Positions 17,146 to 25,247 of a stretch of DNA of 64,000 nucleotides are shown here, piece by piece. Every line of letters starts with the position of its first letter. The first letter of the stretch is position 1. Under the pieces are notes generated by a model that searched no databases, had not been told where the DNA came from, and worked only from the letters and a program-made list of their open reading frames with translations. The translations under genes were made by a program, and so were the position numbers. Origin of the DNA: Streptomyces ureilyticus (GTDB lineage Bacteria; Actinomycetota; Actinomycetes; Streptomycetales; Streptomycetaceae); NCBI RefSeq assembly GCF_011045025.1, contig NZ_JAAKZX010000005.1, forward strand, positions 58,553 to 122,552, read 5' to 3'.

Positions 17146-18126
17146 ATGGCAATGCTCGCGCAACCTGCCGGCCCGTTCGCGCTCGGCACGTTCTCCGCTG
17201 CAGACGGAGTGCCGTTCCCCGGTCTCCTGGCCAGGGAACGGGTACTCGATCTGGGCGGAGCCCTGGACTGGGCACCTTCCGGACTGCGAGCCGTACTGGA
17301 ACGGTGGGAGGAGACCCTCCCCGTCCTGCACTCCCTGGCGGACGACGACACGCTCGACTGGCGGCCGCTGGACGGCCTGCGTGTGCACGCCCCGCTGGAG
17401 CCCCGCCAGATCTTCCAGTCCGGCGCCAACTACCGCCAGCACGTGATCGACCTCGAGGTCGCCCACCGCTCCCCCGACGACCCGCGCACCGTCGAGGAGG
17501 CCCGCGCCGAGATCGCCGCGATCATGGACCGGCGGGCCGCCGAGGACCTGCCGTACGTGTTCATCGGCCTGCCCAGCACCGTCGCCGGTCCGTACGACGA
17601 TGTCGTCCTCCCCTCCTGGGCGAAGAAGCCGGACTGGGAGCTGGAGTTGGCGGCCGTCATCGCCAGGCCCGCCTACCGGGTCTCCGTCGAGGAGGCCCTG
17701 GAGTACGTCGCCGGCTACACGATCGCCAATGACCTCACCGACCGCGCCACCGTCTTCCGCCGGGACATGCCCGCCATCGGCACCGACTGGCTGCGCTGCA
17801 AGAACGCCCCGGGCTTCACCCCGCTCGGGCCCTGGATCGTGCCCGCAGAGTCCATCGCCGACCCGGGTGACCTGCGGGTCACGCTGAAGCTGAACGGCGA
17901 GACCATGCAGGACGAGTCCACCAAGGACATGCTCTTCGGCGTCGCGCGGCTGGTGTCGTACATCTCGCAGTCGGCCCAACTCCTGCCCGGCGACCTGGTG
18001 TTGACGGGGTCCCCGGCCGGCAATGGCATCCACTGGGGGCGGCTGCTGCGCGACGGCGACGTCATGGAGGGTTCGATCACCGGTCTGGGTGTGCAGCGCA
18101 CCCGCTGTGTGGAGGAGAAGTCGTGA
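17146..18126 (+). CDS. Fumarylacetoacetate hydrolase-family protein (first copy)
   Basis: A 326-residue FAH-fold enzyme. The catalytic domain (about 90-320) shows FQSGANYRQHVIDLE, KKPDWELELAAVI, GYTIANDLTDR and a metal-binding Glu/Asp set, ending VLTGSPAGNGIHWGRLL. Family members hydrolyse, hydrate, isomerise or decarboxylate 2-oxo acids late in meta-cleavage pathways. The ATG at 17146 has GGGAGG 7 nt upstream, better than a TTG one codon earlier. The next gene overlaps the stop by 4 bp. The exact reaction cannot be told from the fold alone. Confidence 0.88.
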   Translation: MAMLAQPAGPFALGTFSAADGVPFPGLLARERVLDLGGALDWAPSGLRAVLERWEETLPVLHSLADDDTLDWRPLDGLRVHAPLEPRQIFQSGANYRQHVIDLEVAHRSPDDPRTVEEARAEIAAIMDRRAAEDLPYVFIGLPSTVAGPYDDVVLPSWAKKPDWELELAAVIARPAYRVSVEEALEYVAGYTIANDLTDRATVFRRDMPAIGTDWLRCKNAPGFTPLGPWIVPAESIADPGDLRVTLKLNGETMQDESTKDMLFGVARLVSYISQSAQLLPGDLVLTGSPAGNGIHWGRLLRDGDVMEGSITGLGVQRTRCVEEKS

Positions 18127-19094
18127 GCCTGGACCGCCACGACCCGGAGGGCGCGATCGCCGAGGCCGCCAAGGCGTGCTCGAACTGGGGGCGTTGGGGT
18201 GAGGACGACGTGCTCGGCACGCTGAACTTCCTCGACGAGGCCAAGCGGCGCGAAGGCGCGGCGCTGGTGCGCCGGGGCGTGAGCTTCTCGCTGTCGCAGC
18301 GGTTCGACATGAACGGCCCGCAGAAGGGCTGGCGCCGGCGGACCAACCCGGTGCACACCATGCTCGACACCGGCACCGACGCCGTCCTCGGCAATCAGGG
18401 CTTCCCGCACGGTATCGGCGGCGCGGACGACGTGATCGCGATGCCGCTGCAGTGCTCCACCCAGTGGGACGGGCTCGGGCACATCTTCGACCACGGCAAG
18501 GCGTGGAACGGACGCGACGCCGAGAAGGTCGTCACCTCCGCCGGCGACCTGGTCACCGGGATCGAGCACATGGCCCCGTACGTGGCCGGTCGCGGCGTCC
18601 TGCTGGATGTGGCCCGGGCCATCGGCGACGACGACGGTGAACCGGAGCTGCCCGACGGTTTCGCGATCACTGCGGATCACCTGACCGCGACCGCCGAGGC
18701 CCACGGCGTGAGCGTCGGCCGCGGCGACATCGTGCTCGTCCGCACCGGGCGCCTCGCCCGCGCCCGGCGGGAGGGCTGGGGCGACTACGCGGGCGGCCCC
18801 GCGCCCGGCCTGTCGTTCACCACCGCCGGCTGGCTGCACCGTACCGAGATCGCCGCGATCGCCACCGACACGTGGGGGTTCGAGGTACGGCCGAACGAGT
18901 TCGACAACGCCTTCCAGCCGCTGCACCAGGTCGTCATCCCCAACATGGGCCTGCTGATCGGCGAGATGTGGGACCTCGACGCCCTCGCCGCGGACTGCGC
19001 CGACGACGGCGTGTACGAGTTCTGGCTCACCGCCGCTCCCCTGCCCATCACCGGCGCCGTCGGCTCCCCGGTCAATCCCATGGCCGTCAAGTAG
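18123..19094 (+). CDS. Cyclase-family (kynurenine formamidase-like) metal hydrolase
   Basis: A 323-residue member of the cyclase family (PF04199), which includes kynurenine formamidase and isatin hydrolase. The metal site, usually HxGTHxDxPxH, appears as the variant QCSTQWDGLGH followed by FDHGKAWNG, typical of the long cyclase subgroup. WGRWGEDDVLGTLNF near the start is also characteristic. The GTG start overlaps the preceding stop (GTGA), so translation is coupled to the FAH gene. In this operon it may open a lactone or amide intermediate. Confidence 0.85.
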   Translation: MSLDRHDPEGAIAEAAKACSNWGRWGEDDVLGTLNFLDEAKRREGAALVRRGVSFSLSQRFDMNGPQKGWRRRTNPVHTMLDTGTDAVLGNQGFPHGIGGADDVIAMPLQCSTQWDGLGHIFDHGKAWNGRDAEKVVTSAGDLVTGIEHMAPYVAGRGVLLDVARAIGDDDGEPELPDGFAITADHLTATAEAHGVSVGRGDIVLVRTGRLARARREGWGDYAGGPAPGLSFTTAGWLHRTEIAAIATDTWGFEVRPNEFDNAFQPLHQVVIPNMGLLIGEMWDLDALAADCADDGVYEFWLTAAPLPITGAVGSPVNPMAVK

Positions 19095-19147
19095 CCCGCG
19101 CAGTCGCCGGGCCCGCATCGAGCGGACCGCCGAGGTCCGGCGCTGTA

Positions 19148-19203
19148 CCCGGCGCCCCGAAGGGGCGCCGGGACTGCGCGACCAGCCACAGACAGCCCGC
19201 AGC
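19148..19203 (+). repeat. Streptomyces intergenic hairpin repeat, probable terminator
   Basis: An 11-bp perfect stem, CCCGGCGCCCC (19148-19158) with its complement (19162-19172), closes a 3-nt loop. It is followed by CTGCGCGACCAGCCACAGAC and a GCCCGCAGC end. I recognise this hairpin plus tail as a very common intergenic sequence in Streptomyces genomes. It sits in the 205-bp gap inside the aromatic operon and may terminate or attenuate the first transcript. Confidence 0.7.
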
Positions 19204-19299
19204 TTTCGTACCGCACTCTCAGCGGAGCGCTCGGCGGGCGACAGCCCCACCCCCGGCCGCCCGAAGCCGCGCGGCCCAACCCCGGGAGGTATCCCCGAC

Positions 19300-20463
19300 A
19301 TGGCTGACAGCTTCACCTTCCCCCAGCCTCCGGCTGGGGGCGCCCCCATCGTCCTGGTCATCGGCGGAGGCACCTCCGGAAACGCCCTGACCGTCCTGCT
19401 GCGCCGGGCCGGGATCGCCGTCGACCTCGTCGAGGCGAGCCCCGACTGGAAGGCCGCCGCCGGCTCCGGAATCACCCTTCAGGGCAACGCACTGCGCGTG
19501 CTGCGCGAGGTCGGAGTCCTCCAAGGGATCGAGAAGGACGGTTACGCCGCCGACGGCCTCGCGGTCCTCGCCCCCGACGGCACCGTGCTGCACGCCCACG
19601 ACGAACTCCGCACCGGCGGCGACGACCTGCCCGCCCACATCGGCATGCAGCGCCCCAGACTCCAGCAGCTCCTCATCGACCAGGTGCGCGCCTCGGGCGT
19701 CGACGTCCGCCTGGGCACCACGGCCACCGCCTTCCAGCAGGACGGCGAGGGCGTGGACGTGACCTTCTCGGACGGCACGCGCCGGCGGTACGACCTGGTG
19801 GTCGGCGCCGACGGGCTGCACTCCGCCACCCGCTCCATGATCGGCATCACCGACGAACCCCAGCCCAACGGCATGGGCATCTGGCGTGCCCCCGCACCCC
19901 GCCCGGCCGGTGTCCGCCGCACCGAGATGATCTACGGCGGCCGCTGCTTCATCGCCGGGTACTGCCCGACCAGCGAGGACACGGTCTACACGTACCTCGT
20001 CGAACCGGCCCGCGACCGGGCCTCGCTGGACCCGGACGCGTACGCCGACGAGATGCGGGCGCTCAGCGAGGGCTACGGCGGCGTGTGGGAAGAGCTCCGC
20101 GCCGCGTTCACCGACCCGAAGGCCGTCAACTACACGTGGTTCGACCGGCATCTGGTGGAGGGCCCGTGGCACCGCGGCCGGGTCGTGCTCATCGGGGACG
20201 CCGCCCACGCCTGCCCGCCCACCTTCGCCCAGGGCGCCGCGATGGCCCTGGAGGACGCCCAGGTCCTCGCCGACCTGCTGACCGGCCGGGACTCCTGGGA
20301 CGAGAAGCTCCTCACCGACTACCACGCCAGACGGCTGCCCCGTGTACGCATGGTCGTCGACGCCTCCGTCCAACTCGCCCAGTGGCTGCTCGACGGCGTG
20401 CGCGACGCGGACGTACCCGGGCTGATCGGCCGCACCCTGAGCGCGCTGAAGGAACTCCCGTGA
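19300..20463 (+). CDS. FAD-dependent aromatic monooxygenase (PHBH fold)
   Basis: A 387-residue class A flavoprotein hydroxylase. The three FAD/NAD(P)H motifs are in order: GGGTSGNALTVLLRRAG at about residue 26, VVGADGLHSATR at about 170, and LIGDAAHACPPTFAQGAAM at about 295. Such enzymes put a hydroxyl on a phenolic or N-heteroaromatic ring at the expense of NAD(P)H and O2, preparing it for cleavage. GGGAGG precedes the ATG. The next gene overlaps by 4 bp. The substrate is likely a hydroxylated aromatic acid, which is inference from the decarboxylase-like gene and dioxygenase downstream. Confidence 0.88.
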   Translation: MADSFTFPQPPAGGAPIVLVIGGGTSGNALTVLLRRAGIAVDLVEASPDWKAAAGSGITLQGNALRVLREVGVLQGIEKDGYAADGLAVLAPDGTVLHAHDELRTGGDDLPAHIGMQRPRLQQLLIDQVRASGVDVRLGTTATAFQQDGEGVDVTFSDGTRRRYDLVVGADGLHSATRSMIGITDEPQPNGMGIWRAPAPRPAGVRRTEMIYGGRCFIAGYCPTSEDTVYTYLVEPARDRASLDPDAYADEMRALSEGYGGVWEELRAAFTDPKAVNYTWFDRHLVEGPWHRGRVVLIGDAAHACPPTFAQGAAMALEDAQVLADLLTGRDSWDEKLLTDYHARRLPRVRMVVDASVQLAQWLLDGVRDADVPGLIGRTLSALKELP

Positions 20464-21485
20464 CCCGGCCCCCGTCGACTCCGACGATCGACGTCCACGC
20501 CCACCTGCTGCTCCCGGAGGTCGAGGAGACTGTCGTCAGTCACAACGGCCTCGCCGCGGCCCGCGCTCTCGACGCCCGCCGCAACGGGCCGGCGGCCCTC
20601 GCCGTGAACGGTCCCATGGTGGGCGCGCGCGTGCCGAGACTGACGGACGTGGCCGCGCGCCTGGCGGCCATGGACGCGGCCGGCGTGGACATGCAGCTGG
20701 TGAGCCCCTCTCCGTCCCACTACCACTACTGGGCCGAGCCCCAACTGGCCGAGCGGGTATGCCGGCTGGCCAACGAGGGCACCGCCGCGCACTGCGCCAA
20801 GGCCCCCGACCGGCTGCACGGCCTCGGGCTGATCCCGCTCCAGCACCCCCACCTCGCGAGCGCTTTGCTCGACCACGCCCTGGACGAGGGACTGAAGGGC
20901 GTGGAGATCTCCTCGCACGCGCCGGGGCCGGGCGGGACACGGGCAGTGGAACTCTCCGACCCGCGGCTCGCGCCCTTCTGGACCCGCGCGGAGGAGACCG
21001 GCGCCCTGGTCTTCCTGCACCCGTTCGGCTGCACGCTCGACGAGCGCCTTGACCAGTGGTACCTGTCCAACACGGTCGGCCAGCCCACCGAGAACGCCGT
21101 CGCCCTCTCCCACCTGATCTTCTCCGGCGTCCTGGACCGCCATCCGGGCCTGAAGCTGATCGCGGCGCACGGCGGCGGCTACCTCCCCACCCACATCGGC
21201 CGCTCCGACCACGCCTGGCGGGCCCGCCCCGACGCCCGGGACTGCGCCCACCCGCCGAGCAGCTATCTGAAGCGGCTGTACTTCGACTCCCTCGTCCACG
21301 ACCCGTACGTACTGCGGGAGTTGATACGCGCCGCAGGCCCGGACCGGGTCCTGCTCGGCTCCGACTTCCCCTTCGACATGGGCACCGAGGACCCGCTGGG
21401 CGCGCTGCGCGCCGCGGACCTACCCGACGCCGACTTCCACGCCATCCGCGGCACAAACGCCGCCGCCCTGCTCAACCTCGCCTGA
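20460..21485 (+). CDS. Amidohydrolase-superfamily decarboxylase/hydrolase (ACMSD-like)
   Basis: A 341-residue amidohydrolase_2 barrel. Metal ligands are visible in DVHAHLL (residues 12-18), FLHPFGC, LIAAHGGGYLPTHIGR and VLLGSDFPFDM. This subgroup contains aminocarboxymuconate semialdehyde decarboxylase and gamma-resorcylate decarboxylase, so non-oxidative decarboxylation of an aromatic or ring-opened acid is plausible. The GTG at 20460 forms a 4-bp overlap with the monooxygenase stop, and the extradiol dioxygenase starts 12 bp downstream. Confidence 0.85.
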   Translation: MTRPPSTPTIDVHAHLLLPEVEETVVSHNGLAAARALDARRNGPAALAVNGPMVGARVPRLTDVAARLAAMDAAGVDMQLVSPSPSHYHYWAEPQLAERVCRLANEGTAAHCAKAPDRLHGLGLIPLQHPHLASALLDHALDEGLKGVEISSHAPGPGGTRAVELSDPRLAPFWTRAEETGALVFLHPFGCTLDERLDQWYLSNTVGQPTENAVALSHLIFSGVLDRHPGLKLIAAHGGGYLPTHIGRSDHAWRARPDARDCAHPPSSYLKRLYFDSLVHDPYVLRELIRAAGPDRVLLGSDFPFDMGTEDPLGALRAADLPDADFHAIRGTNAAALLNLA

Positions 21486-21497
21486 GGAGGAACCCCC

Positions 21498-22436
21498 ATG
21501 AGCAACCGCCTGCTCACCCATCTCCGGCACGTCGACCTCGCCGTGCCCGACTACGACAAGCAGCTCGACTTCTACGCCGGCGTCTGGGGCCTGACCAAGG
21601 TCGCCGAGGACTCCGGGATCTCCTTCCTCGCCGCCGAGGGCAGCCCCGAACAGTACGTCGTACGGCTGCGCAAGGCTGACGAGAAGCGCCTCGACCTGGT
21701 CTCGTACGGCGCCGGCTCCCCAGAGGACGTGGACACCCTCGCCGAGCAACTCCTCGCGGGTGGCGTGCAGTTGATCTCCCAGCCGGGCAAGATCGACACG
21801 CCTGGAGGCGGCTACGGCTTCCGCTTCTTCGACATCGACGGCCGCCCCATCGAAGTGTCCACCGATGTGGACGTACGGCAGCACCGCAAGATCGAGGAGA
21901 AGGAGGCCATCCCGGTCAAGCTGTCGCACGTCGTCCTCAACTCGCCGGACCTCGACAAGACCCGTGAGTGGTACGAGCGTCACCTCGGCTTCCGCCACTC
22001 CGACACACTGAGCTCGCCGTACGTCGGTGACGTCATGCACTTCATGCGGATCAGCAACCAGCACCACTCCATGGCCATCGCCAAGGGCCCGCACACCTCC
22101 CTGCACCACGTCTCGTTCGAGATGCGCGGCCTGGACGAGTACATGCGCGGCTCCGGCCGCGTGATCCGGGCCGGGTTCAAGAAGATCTGGGGCCCTGGCC
22201 GGCACTTGGCGGGCGACAACACCTTCACCTACTTCCTCGACCCGCACGGCAACACCGTCGAGTACACGACGGAGCTGGAGCTGCTGGACGAGGACACCTG
22301 GCACCCCCACGTCTACGACTTCTCCCAGCCCGAGGTGACCGACCAGTGGGGCACCGCCAACCCCATGAACGAACTGATCGCCAAGGAGTCCTTCAACGAC
22401 GTCGACCGCGGCTGCTTCGTCGCCCCGCCGGTCTGA
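21498..22436 (+). CDS. Type I extradiol ring-cleavage dioxygenase (VOC fold)
   Basis: A 312-residue two-domain vicinal-oxygen-chelate protein. The N-terminal domain (8-125) has lost an obvious metal set. The C-terminal domain keeps the Fe(II) 2-His-1-Glu triad in KLSHVVLNS, SLHHVSFEM and GNTVEYTTE. This is the catechol 2,3-dioxygenase pattern, so it probably cleaves a catechol-like ring beside the two hydroxyls (meta cleavage). AGGAGG precedes the ATG. It lies directly between the decarboxylase-like gene and the second FAH gene in one operon. Confidence 0.88.
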   Translation: MSNRLLTHLRHVDLAVPDYDKQLDFYAGVWGLTKVAEDSGISFLAAEGSPEQYVVRLRKADEKRLDLVSYGAGSPEDVDTLAEQLLAGGVQLISQPGKIDTPGGGYGFRFFDIDGRPIEVSTDVDVRQHRKIEEKEAIPVKLSHVVLNSPDLDKTREWYERHLGFRHSDTLSSPYVGDVMHFMRISNQHHSMAIAKGPHTSLHHVSFEMRGLDEYMRGSGRVIRAGFKKIWGPGRHLAGDNTFTYFLDPHGNTVEYTTELELLDEDTWHPHVYDFSQPEVTDQWGTANPMNELIAKESFNDVDRGCFVAPPV

Positions 22437-22542
22437 TCCCCCTCGGAGCCCGGGGGCGCGGTGGCCCTGTCAACCGCCTGACTCTCTCACCGCGTCCCCG
22501 CTTTCCACCGCTTTCGAAAACCGTCGGAGCCTGGAGCCGTGC

Positions 22543-23514
22543 ATGCGTTTCGCCACCTATGAACATCGACACCAGCGCCGGGTCGCCGTCGTGGAGGAGG
22601 ACGGCACCCTCCACCCGGTTCCCGGGACGCGCTCGCTCACGGAGCTGATCCGCTCCGGCGACGGACTCGACGCGCTGCTGCGCGCCGGCGCCGCCACGCT
22701 CGACGTCCCGCCGGGCCCTCATGTGTCCGAGGTGCGGCTGCTGCCACCGCTACAGCCGCCCACCGTGCGGGACTTCGTCACCTTCGAAGAGCACGTCGAA
22801 GGCGTACGGCGGTCCGTGGACGGCGTCGCCGGGGTGCCCGAAGCCTGGTACGACGCCCCGACGTTCTACTTCACCAACCCGTACGCCGTCATCGGCGCCC
22901 ACGACGACGTCCCGGTGCCGCCGGGCAGCGAAGTCCTCGACTTCGAGCTGGAGGTCGCCGCCGTCATCGGCCGGGAGGGGCGGGATCTTTCTCCCGAGCA
23001 GGCCCGCGACCACATCATCGGCTACACGGTCTTCAACGACTGGTCGGCTCGCGACCTGCAGTACCGCGAGATGCAGGTCGGCCTCGGCCCGTGCAAGGGC
23101 AAGGACACGGCCACCACCCTGGGCCCGTACCTGGTCACCGCCGACGAGTTGGAGAAGTACCGCGACGCGGACGGTTTCCTGCGGCTGGCGCTGACGGCCG
23201 AGGTCAACGGCGAGGTGGTCGGCAAGGACCTGCTGTCCAACATGAGCTGGACCTTTGAGGGGATGGTCGCGTACGCCTCGCGGGGCACGGTCGTCCGCCC
23301 GGGCGACGTGCTCGGCTCGGGCACCTGCGGCAACGGCGGTTGCCTCGCCGAGCTGTGGGGCGTACGCGGCAGGCAGGACCCGCCGCCGCTGAAGCCGGGC
23401 GATACGGTCACGCTGACCGTCGAGGGCCTCGGCTGCGTCTCCAACACCGTGGTGACGGGCCCGGAGCCGCTGCCCGTTCCGGTCGCCCGGCGCCGTCCCC
23501 GGGAGCGACCGTGA
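22543..23514 (+). CDS. Fumarylacetoacetate hydrolase-family protein (second copy)
   Basis: A 323-residue FAH-fold enzyme with a short N-terminal domain and the catalytic domain from about residue 75. It shows FVTFEEHVEGVRR, FYFTNPYAVIGAHDDV, DFELEVAAVIG, VFNDWSARDLQ and GSGTCGNGG. It is closer than the first copy to canonical FAH and acylpyruvase-like enzymes. After meta cleavage it could hydrolyse a fumarylpyruvate- or acetoacetyl-type product, or act as a 2-hydroxy-dienoate hydratase or isomerase. The SDR gene overlaps its stop by 4 bp. Confidence 0.87.
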   Translation: MRFATYEHRHQRRVAVVEEDGTLHPVPGTRSLTELIRSGDGLDALLRAGAATLDVPPGPHVSEVRLLPPLQPPTVRDFVTFEEHVEGVRRSVDGVAGVPEAWYDAPTFYFTNPYAVIGAHDDVPVPPGSEVLDFELEVAAVIGREGRDLSPEQARDHIIGYTVFNDWSARDLQYREMQVGLGPCKGKDTATTLGPYLVTADELEKYRDADGFLRLALTAEVNGEVVGKDLLSNMSWTFEGMVAYASRGTVVRPGDVLGSGTCGNGGCLAELWGVRGRQDPPPLKPGDTVTLTVEGLGCVSNTVVTGPEPLPVPVARRRPRERP

Positions 23515-24263
23515 CGTCCGACGTCCGTTCCCTGCGGCTGCTCGGCAAGGTCGTGGTCGTCACCGGTGCGGCCGGCGGCCAGGGTGCCGCGGAGGCGGAG
23601 GCACTGGCCCTCGAGGGCGCCCGGGTGATCGCCACCGACGCGACCGAGGCACCCGGCTGCCGCCGCCTCGACGTCACCAGCGAGCAGGACTGGGCCGATC
23701 TCGCCGCCGAGCTCAAGGAGTCGTACGGGCAGGTGCACGGCCTGGTCAACAACGCGGGCGTCACGTGGAGGGCCCGGATCGACGAGGTACGGCCCGAGGA
23801 CATGGCCCGCGTCCACGCGGTCAACGTCACCGGCCCGCTCCTCGGCATCCAGCACCTGGTGCCGCTGATGGGCGCGGGCGCGTCGATCGTGAACGTCGGT
23901 TCGACGGCGGCGCTGACCGCCCACTACCCGGTCGCGTACACCTCCAGCAAGTGGGCGCTGCGCGGCCTGTCGAAGACCGCCGCCATGGAACTGGGGCCGC
24001 GCGGCATCCGCGTGAACACCATCCACCCGGGCTTCATCGAGACCGCGATGACGGCCTCCGCCCCACCCGCGTTCCGCGAGGCGAACCTGCGCGAGACGCC
24101 GCTCGGCCGCACCGGAACCGTCGACGACATCACCCCGCTCGTCACCTTCCTCCTCTCCGACGACTCGGCGTTCATCACCGGCGCCGAGATCCCTGTCGAC
24201 GGCGGCCTCACCGCGCATGGCGCCGCCAAGTCGATCTCGGACGCCCTGCGTCAGGGCAGCTGA
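23511..24263 (+). CDS. Short-chain dehydrogenase/reductase
   Basis: A 250-residue classical SDR: VVVTGAAGGQGAAEA (NAD(P) site), LVNNAGVTWRARID, a catalytic Ser in VNVGSTAALTA, YTSSKWAL (Tyr and Lys) and a C-terminal EIPVDGGLTAHG. The GTG at 23511 overlaps the FAH stop (GTGA). It is the last gene of the aromatic operon and probably oxidises or reduces a hydroxyl group on the substrate or a cleavage product. Confidence 0.88.
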   Translation: MTSDVRSLRLLGKVVVVTGAAGGQGAAEAEALALEGARVIATDATEAPGCRRLDVTSEQDWADLAAELKESYGQVHGLVNNAGVTWRARIDEVRPEDMARVHAVNVTGPLLGIQHLVPLMGAGASIVNVGSTAALTAHYPVAYTSSKWALRGLSKTAAMELGPRGIRVNTIHPGFIETAMTASAPPAFREANLRETPLGRTGTVDDITPLVTFLLSDDSAFITGAEIPVDGGLTAHGAAKSISDALRQGS

Positions 24264-24316
24264 ACAGCAGCAACGTACGGCAGACACGTGCAAGTCGCGT
24301 AAGTAATGGACGAGTT

Positions 24317-24349
24317 GGGCGGGTAGGTGGCCGCAGCTCCTGCCCGCCC
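24317..24349. terminator. Bidirectional hairpin between convergent genes
   Basis: GGGCGGGTAGG (24317-24327) pairs with CCTGCCCGCCC (24339-24349), 11 bp with one G-U pair and an 11-nt loop. It lies between the stop of the SDR gene and the stop of the convergent DUF6069 gene and can serve both transcripts. Confidence 0.6.
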
Positions 24350-24379
24350 GACGCCTTGCGCGTGCTCTTCGACAGTGCT

Positions 24380-24793
24380 CTACGACAGGGGCATCACCTT
24401 GCGGTAGGCGAACACCGCGACCACCGCCACCACGACGTGCATCAGCAGCAGCGCCACGACGCCGGCCACTCCGCCTTCACCGAAGAGCAGGAAGTCGGGC
24501 ACGAAGGAGATCGCGACGACGGTTGGCACCAGCCATCGCATCAGCGCTTCGGGGGCCTTCGACACCTTGCGGATGATGGCCCAGCCGATGGCTCCGGCCA
24601 CCACCCCGACCGTTGTCAGGAAGATGTACGAGCCCGGCATCAGCGGCTGGAAGTCGTCGGGCGCACCCACGGCCAGGGCGAGGAGAGCAAGCACCGCGTC
24701 GGCCAGCGAGGCCACGACGATGGCGGCGAGCACACCTCCGGCCACGACGAGCGGTCCACGGCGGACGGCGGCTACTTCAGAGGTAACGGACAA
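24380..24793 (-). CDS. DUF6069-type four-helix membrane protein
   Basis: A 137-residue integral membrane protein with four hydrophobic segments, near residues 15-40, 52-72, 85-103 and 107-130. The spacing and the short PLMPGSYIFLTTVGVVAGAIG segment match the actinobacterial DUF6069 family, which has no established function. It stands alone, convergent to the aromatic operon, with a palindrome-rich region upstream that may bind a MarR- or TetR-type regulator. Confidence 0.7.
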   Translation of the reverse strand: MSVTSEVAAVRRGPLVVAGGVLAAIVVASLADAVLALLALAVGAPDDFQPLMPGSYIFLTTVGVVAGAIGWAIIRKVSKAPEALMRWLVPTVVAISFVPDFLLFGEGGVAGVVALLLMHVVVAVVAVFAYRKVMPLS

Positions 24794-24832
24794 GGCAACT
24801 CCAGGGAGGGACGGGAAGAGCTCCGAGAGGGT

Positions 24833-24886
24833 GTTTCAATTTCAAACCAAAGCCTCCCGGAAGGTGGTTGAAACTTCAAGACCACC
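24833..24886. promoter_or_regulatory. Paired TTGAA/TTCAA elements upstream of the DUF6069 gene
   Basis: A dyad at 24863-24886 has GGTGGT and ACCACC arms around an inner TTGAAACTTCAA. A related GTTTCAATTTCAAAC element lies at 24833-24847, and its GTTTCAA matches TTGAAAC of the first in reverse. Both are about 40-90 bp upstream of the leftward membrane-protein gene, a usual distance for a MarR-like operator. No regulator gene is adjacent. Confidence 0.4.
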
Positions 24887-24933
24887 GGGAAATTCCTCCT
24901 ACCGACCTCTGTCGGGACATCCGGACAAACCTG

Positions 24934-25000
24934 TTGACAGCACCAGGGGTCGGCCCCATAGTTACCAAGCACTAGAGCGCGCTAATGTTGCGCTCTAGTG
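24934..25000 (+). promoter_or_regulatory. Promoter and LacI operator of the binding-protein gene
   Basis: TTGACA (24934-24939), a 17-bp spacer and CATAGT (24957-24962) form a good vegetative promoter. The 16-bp element ACTAGAGCGCGCTAAT (24971-24986) starts 8 bp after the -10 and matches the operator at 27487-27502 at 14 of 16 positions. It is nested in a larger perfect inverted repeat, CACTAGAGCGC-N9-GCGCTCTAGTG (24970-25000). A repressor bound here would cover the transcription start. Confidence 0.75.
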
Positions 25001-25176
25001 ACGAAAGGCGAGGTGGTCGCACCCATGAGACCGCCACGGACAACCGACAACGGTTCCGCCGCCGCTCGAGCCCTCTCCCACGACACACCCGCGTCCTGGG
25101 CCGGGCGTGCTGCGCTCTGGAGCCCCTGAAGCACTTCGATCCGGGGTTCCTGAAGCGCGTCGAGGCAGGCCTCTGC

Positions 25177-25220
25177 TTCCCGTATCCACTCCTCCACTCC
25201 CCGATTCCCGTATCCACTCC
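25177..25220. repeat. 16-bp direct repeat in the leader of the binding-protein gene
   Basis: TTCCCGTATCCACTCC occurs at 25177-25192 and 25205-25220, 28 bp apart, ending 27 bp before the ATG of the lipoprotein gene. The leader from the predicted start is about 275 nt. Apart from this repeat I see no riboswitch-like fold in it. Confidence 0.5.
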
Positions 25221-25247
25221 CCGACCGCACAGTGAGGTGCAAGGGAC

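Noticed and set aside
25025..25129. 34-codon frame in the leader of the binding-protein gene
   Set aside because: It begins ATGAGACCGCC without a ribosome binding site. The peptide is Ala/Arg/Pro-rich without pattern and no stall-hairpin pair follows it, so I treat it as non-coding leader.
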